A DNA stretch of 64,000 nucleotides from Actinoallomurus iriomotensis (GTDB lineage: Bacteria; Actinomycetota; Actinomycetes; Streptosporangiales; Streptosporangiaceae). Where the stretch lies: the NCBI RefSeq assembly GCF_030269445.1, contig NZ_BSTJ01000009.1:248001-312000 (forward strand), written 5' to 3'. Below are positions 60,653-64,000 of the stretch, in pieces. The notes beneath the pieces were generated by a model, which saw only the letters and a list, made by a program, of their open reading frames with translations, was not told the origin of the DNA and did not search any database. The translations under genes were made by a program, and so were the position numbers. The stretch's first letter is position 1; each line of letters opens with the position of its first letter.

Positions 60653-61537
60653 TCAGTAGCCGAGTGAGTGCGCGAGGTCCGTCATCCGGTCGCACATCTC
60701 GTCGTGCAGGCCCCACGAGGGGTCGAAGACGACCGGTCCGGGCGCCGGAATCGGACGCAGGGCCGGGGAGCGGAGAAACTTCGGGTCACCGCCGAGGAGA
60801 TCGTCCGAACGCCCGGTCCCGGCGAACCGCCAGTTCTCCGTGAGCAGCATCCGATCGACGATGTGCGGATCGCCGTCCAGCCTCAGCCAGGCCAGGATCC
60901 GCGGCAGCCAGATCCTGGGTTCGGTGAGCAGGTCCTCGGCCCGGACCCGCATCCACTGCTCGGAGGGCAAGGACGCCAGCGCCGCGATGATCCGCTGATG
61001 CGACAGGTACCAGAAGGCGGCGGCCTCGGCGATGAGCGCCTTCTCCGAGCGGAACCGCCCGGCCGGGCGCCAGTGCTCATGCAGCGACCGCTGGGTCGTC
61101 ACCGGATGTCGTACGAGATGGAGGAAGCGCGCACGCGGATAGGCCGCCATGCACCGGGCGAGGATCGCGTCGTCGCTGGAGGTGTCCGGCGACTTCTCCA
61201 GGCTGACGCGGGGCCGCGCGAGATCGATGAGGTGGTCCATCAGACGCGTGGTCGGCCAATCGGCGCGGTCGGCGAGCCATTCCCGTGCGCGTGCGACCGC
61301 GTCGCCGTCCTGGCTGCCCTCGTGCAGGTCGGCGACGGCGCGCCAGAGCCCGCTCTGCCGCAGCGGGAAACGCGCCCACCCCGTGCCCTCGCGGAGCAGT
61401 TCACCGACGGTCGCGGCGTTGAAGACCAGCGTCTCCGGAAAGCCGTAGACGTCGGGATGACCCGACAGCAGGGCCACGGCGACGGTCGAGTAGCTGCGCG
61501 CCGGAGCGAGGAGGAAGACCGGCTCCGCTCCCGTCAT
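60653..61537 (-). CDS. Sulfotransferase (PAPS-dependent)
   Basis: A 294-aa protein: LLAPARSYSTVAVALLSGHP corresponds to the 5'-phosphosulfate loop and LHLVRHPVTTQRSLHEHW to the 3'-phosphate motif (R-H-P...S). The family transfers sulfate from PAPS to hydroxyl or amine acceptors in natural products or glycans. It overlaps the upstream 128-aa gene by four bases, so the two work together. Confidence 0.82.
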   Translation of the reverse strand: MTGAEPVFLLAPARSYSTVAVALLSGHPDVYGFPETLVFNAATVGELLREGTGWARFPLRQSGLWRAVADLHEGSQDGDAVARAREWLADRADWPTTRLMDHLIDLARPRVSLEKSPDTSSDDAILARCMAAYPRARFLHLVRHPVTTQRSLHEHWRPAGRFRSEKALIAEAAAFWYLSHQRIIAALASLPSEQWMRVRAEDLLTEPRIWLPRILAWLRLDGDPHIVDRMLLTENWRFAGTGRSDDLLGGDPKFLRSPALRPIPAPGPVVFDPSWGLHDEMCDRMTDLAHSLGY

Positions 61538-61920
61538 GGGGCTTCTCCATCGCCGACGACGTTCGCGGGGAGCGCGAAGGGGTCTTCCGGCAGGAAACAG
61601 CCGTAGTCCTGCAACGGTCGCGGATCGTCGAGCACGATGTGCTCCAGCTCGCCCGCCGGGGACAGGCCGTCCGGACGGTCGAGCACGCGTTCGCCCGGAC
61701 GCGGTCCGCCGTACCCCACCATCGTGGGGGCCGCGTCCGGCACGAGCCGGCCGAAGCGGTCCAGCAGAGCGTGCACGGCGTCGAAGACATCGGAGATCTC
61801 TTCGACGGCGGAATCCTCGGGCAGCCCGTTCAGTTCGCGGAACGCTTCGCGGGCCGAAGCCAGGAAGCGCTCGGGATCGACGATCACAACGTCTCGCCGC
61901 GTTCGGATACTGATCGTCAT
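61534..61920 (-). CDS. Small partner of the sulfotransferase, 128 aa
   Basis: MTISIRTRRDVVIVDPERFL, then SAREAFRELNGLPEDSAVEE and a C-terminal half rich in Pro and Gly (MVGYGGPRPGERVLD, DYGCFLPEDPFALPANVVGD). The ATGA overlap with the sulfotransferase gene means coupled translation. The length and the lack of catalytic motifs would suit a peptide substrate or an adaptor; this is inference. Start ATG 61918-61920 is the best of several in-frame options. Confidence 0.55.
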   Translation of the reverse strand: MTISIRTRRDVVIVDPERFLASAREAFRELNGLPEDSAVEEISDVFDAVHALLDRFGRLVPDAAPTMVGYGGPRPGERVLDRPDGLSPAGELEHIVLDDPRPLQDYGCFLPEDPFALPANVVGDGEAP

Positions 61921-61983
61921 GCCCGCCGCCGGCACCCTCTGCTCATCCACTCCCTGAACGTACTCACGGCCGGGCACACCCGG

Positions 61984-62622
61984 TCAAGGGCGCGTCAGCA
62001 GGCCCTGTTCGAGGGCGATGACGACCGCGCGGGTGCGGTCGGCGACGTCGAGCTTGGCGAAGATGCGGAGCAGGTGGGTCTTCACCGTCGCCTCCGCGAT
62101 GACCAGTCGCCTACCGATGTCGGCGTTGGACAGGCCGTCGGCCACCGCGTTCAGCACGTCCACCTCTCGCGGGGTGAGCGTCGTCGGCGCGGGGCGCCGC
62201 ATCCGCGCGACGAGGTGCTGGGCGACACGTGGGGAGAGGACGGTCTCGCCGCGGGCGGCGGAGCGGACGGCGTCGATGAGCTGCTCGCGCGTGGTGTCCT
62301 TCAGGAGGTAGCCGACCGCGCCCGCCTCGACCGCCCGTTCGATGTCGGCGTCGGTGTCATAGGTGGTGAGGATCAGCACACGGGACGTGGTGGGACCCTC
62401 GACGATCCGGGAGGTCGCGGCGACGCCGTCGAGGACGGGCATCCGCAGGTCGAGCAGTACCACGTCGGGGGCATGGCGCTCGACGAGTTCCACCGCCTCA
62501 CGGCCGTCCGCGGCCTCACCGACGACGTCGATGGTCGGTTCGGCGGCGAGCAGGGCGGTGACACCCGCCCGCATCGCCGGATGATCACCGGCCACGACGA
62601 CCCGGAGCACGTCCTTGGGCAT
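61984..62622 (-). CDS. NarL/LuxR-type response regulator
   Basis: A 212-aa protein with a receiver domain (VVVAGDHPAMRAGV, phospho-acceptor D in VVLLDLRMP, T in ILTTYD, K in LLKD) and a LuxR HTH (LTPREVDVLNAVADGLSNAD...TVKTHL). GAGGAG precedes the ATG, one base after the histidine kinase stop. It is the output of the two-component pair. Confidence 0.95.
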   Translation of the reverse strand: MPKDVLRVVVAGDHPAMRAGVTALLAAEPTIDVVGEAADGREAVELVERHAPDVVLLDLRMPVLDGVAATSRIVEGPTTSRVLILTTYDTDADIERAVEAGAVGYLLKDTTREQLIDAVRSAARGETVLSPRVAQHLVARMRRPAPTTLTPREVDVLNAVADGLSNADIGRRLVIAEATVKTHLLRIFAKLDVADRTRAVVIALEQGLLTRP

Positions 62623-62623
62623 G

Positions 62624-63763
62624 TCACTCCTCAACGGGAAGCACGGCGAGAACACGGGTGCCCTCGCCGGGCGCGCTGGTGACGGTGAGCTCGCCGCCGA
62701 GCTCGGTGAGTCGCCGGCGCATCCCGGCGAGGCCGAACCCGTGGGCGTCCGCGACCGAGAAGCCATGGCCGTCATCGGTGATCTCCAGCTCGACGCCGTA
62801 CGGCCGTGCCGCGAGGACGACGCCGACCGTGGAGGCGGCGGCGTGCTTGCGGACATTGGCCAGCGACTCCTGGGTGCAGCGCAGGAGCGCGATCCGGGTG
62901 GCCGGGTCGCAGTCGACGTCGGCCAGATCGGCGTCGACGGTGATGCCGGTGTCCTCGGCGAAGCGATCGACGGTGCGTCGCAGTGTCCGGGAGACAGAGT
63001 CGGCCGCGATCGTCTCCCGAGGGGACGAACCGACCAGCACTCGCGCCTCAGCGAGGTTCTCGCGTGCGGTGCGCTCGATCGACGACAGTCGCCGGGCGGC
63101 TCCGTTCGGATCGTCGACCAGGTCGGACCGGACCGCCTCGGCGAGCACGACGATGGACGCGAATCCCTGGGCGAGAGTGTCGTGGATCTCGCGAGCGAGC
63201 CGTTCGCGTTCCTCGGCGGCCCCCTGCCGCCGGTGCGCCTCGGCCAGGTCGGCGCGGGCCGTCACCAGCTCGCCGTCGAGGCGGCGGGCGCGGGCCTCGG
63301 CCCGGTCCGCGACGCGCCGGACGGCCAGGGCGAGCGTGGTGCCCGCGGCGTACGCGACCAGAGTCACGACCGAGTTGCCGGTGGCGAGGCCGCCGTCTCC
63401 CAGCGCTCCGCCGCCGACCGCCGCCGCCGCACCGGCCCCGCTGAGCAGCACCGGCCACCGCGCGCTCCGGGCGGGTAGCCAGAAGTACGGGAGCGACATG
63501 AGGTAGAGGGACGCGGCCCCGCCTCGCAGGAACGACACCACCCCCAGCCCGGCGACCAGCGCGTAGGGGAACCAGGGGTGGCGTCCGGGACGGCGACCCG
63601 ACACCGCGCAGGCGAGACCGAGGGCGATCGGCACCGCCAGCGACCAGCTCCGCGTGCCCGGCGGATCGTCCAGCCCGGCCACGAACTCGGGGACCGGGCC
63701 GAACAGGACCCACAGAGGCACGTACCAGCGGAGAATCGGGGTCTGGTCGTCGGAGGCCGGCAC
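62624..63763 (-). CDS. NarL-type sensor histidine kinase
   Basis: About 379 aa from GTG 63761-63763. Five or six membrane helices form the N-terminal sensor (PILRWYVPLWVLFGP..., SLYLMSLPYFWLPARSA). A coiled coil leads to HisKA_3 (RERLAREIHDTLAQGFASIV, phospho-His) and a HATPase domain (QESLANVRKHAAAS, DDGHGF, GFGLAGMRRR). There is no separate extracellular sensor, so it probably senses at the membrane. The upstream MMPL gene ends 5 bp before this start. Confidence 0.92.
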   Translation of the reverse strand: MPASDDQTPILRWYVPLWVLFGPVPEFVAGLDDPPGTRSWSLAVPIALGLACAVSGRRPGRHPWFPYALVAGLGVVSFLRGGAASLYLMSLPYFWLPARSARWPVLLSGAGAAAAVGGGALGDGGLATGNSVVTLVAYAAGTTLALAVRRVADRAEARARRLDGELVTARADLAEAHRRQGAAEERERLAREIHDTLAQGFASIVVLAEAVRSDLVDDPNGAARRLSSIERTARENLAEARVLVGSSPRETIAADSVSRTLRRTVDRFAEDTGITVDADLADVDCDPATRIALLRCTQESLANVRKHAAASTVGVVLAARPYGVELEITDDGHGFSVADAHGFGLAGMRRRLTELGGELTVTSAPGEGTRVLAVLPVEE

Positions 63764-63768
63764 GGCGA

Positions 63769-64000
63769 TCAGCCTACGTTCTCCAGCACGTCCGAAGCGG
63801 AGGCGGGCACGGGCCTCCGCCGGGACGGCCACCATGCCGTCCGTCCGAGAAGCAGCAGGAGCGCGGGGAGGATCACCAGCCGGATCACGAAGGCGTCCAG
63901 CAGCACCGCCACCGCCAGGCTGAATCCGATCTGCTTCATCTCGATCAGGTGCAGCGGGACGAAGGAGGCGAACACCGTCACCATGACGATCGCGGCGCTG
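63769..64000 (-). CDS. MMPL-family transporter, C-terminal end (partial)
   Basis: The last 76 residues of a membrane protein that runs off the right edge: MVTVFASFVPLHLIEMKQIG, FSLAVAVLLDAFVIRLVILP then ALLLLLGRTAWWP. The A-V-L-L-D-A-F-x-(I/V)-R-x-x-(I/L)-x-P-A block is diagnostic of MMPL/RND-like carriers. The two-component system downstream is probably in the same operon and may control it. Confidence 0.85.
   Translation of the reverse strand, partial: SAAIVMVTVFASFVPLHLIEMKQIGFSLAVAVLLDAFVIRLVILPALLLLLGRTAWWPSRRRPVPASASDVLENVG

Overview
The window is very GC-rich and reads as a chromosome segment of a filamentous actinomycete, probably Thermomonosporaceae (Actinomadura or Actinoallomurus-like). 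This placement is inferred from gene content: FtsK/SCO3933/GntR integrative-element genes, XRE-PLD regulators, CU044_5270 proteins, many TetR and serine-hydrolase genes and frequent ATGA overlaps. No rRNA, complete tRNA or CRISPR array is visible.

Region 1 (1-26.6 kb) is the cargo end of an actinomycete integrative and conjugative element (AICE). Its left edge holds the start of an FtsK/TraSA-type translocase, an SCO3933-family gene and a divergent GntR regulator. Its right edge is a 42-bp 3' fragment of tRNA-Arg(ACG) at 26540-26581, followed by a perfect terminator, which fits an attR. The integrase and the complete tRNA should lie left of the window. The cargo is a defence- and regulation-rich island. 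It holds two XRE-PLD-like regulators, one coupled to a Nudix gene and facing an HD phosphohydrolase, with shared tandem GGACGTC boxes. It also holds a double-GntR regulator, a PIN protein, an ORC/CDC6-like ATPase and a Panacea antitoxin-toxin pair. A 1207-aa nuclease-STAND-helical-repeat protein resembling Avs antiphage sensors is present, together with a frameshifted membrane-anchored NB-ARC-TPR protein and a large PIN protein. The most unusual cargo gene encodes winged helix, alkyltransferase-like and HEPN domains in one chain. An IS5-type element, an IS256 fragment and several truncated genes show repeated insertion.

Region 2 (26.6-35 kb) is a decayed, gene-poor stretch. It holds a conserved membrane protein, two tandem genes for small secreted peptides ending in a CYC-x(4)-C-x-C tail, a repeat-rich secreted protein, a second copy of a 51-bp promoter-bearing repeat, an IS5 remnant and a broken MFS transporter.

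Region 3 (35-64 kb) is ordinary dense chromosome. It contains a secreted C39-like peptidase, an ECF sigma factor with its membrane partner, a TetR/SnoaL/MFS group, an ABC exporter operon between two near-identical terminators, a lipoprotein and two penicillin-binding-type serine hydrolases. An arsenic cluster (ArsM-GNAT fusion, two ArsR, ArsC, ArsI, no efflux pump) follows. The remainder includes a zinc alcohol dehydrogenase, a SUKH-like protein, a Ser/Thr kinase with two E3-binding-type domains, a FAD monooxygenase/membrane protein/TetR operon, a sulfotransferase pair, a two-component system and the end of an MMPL transporter.
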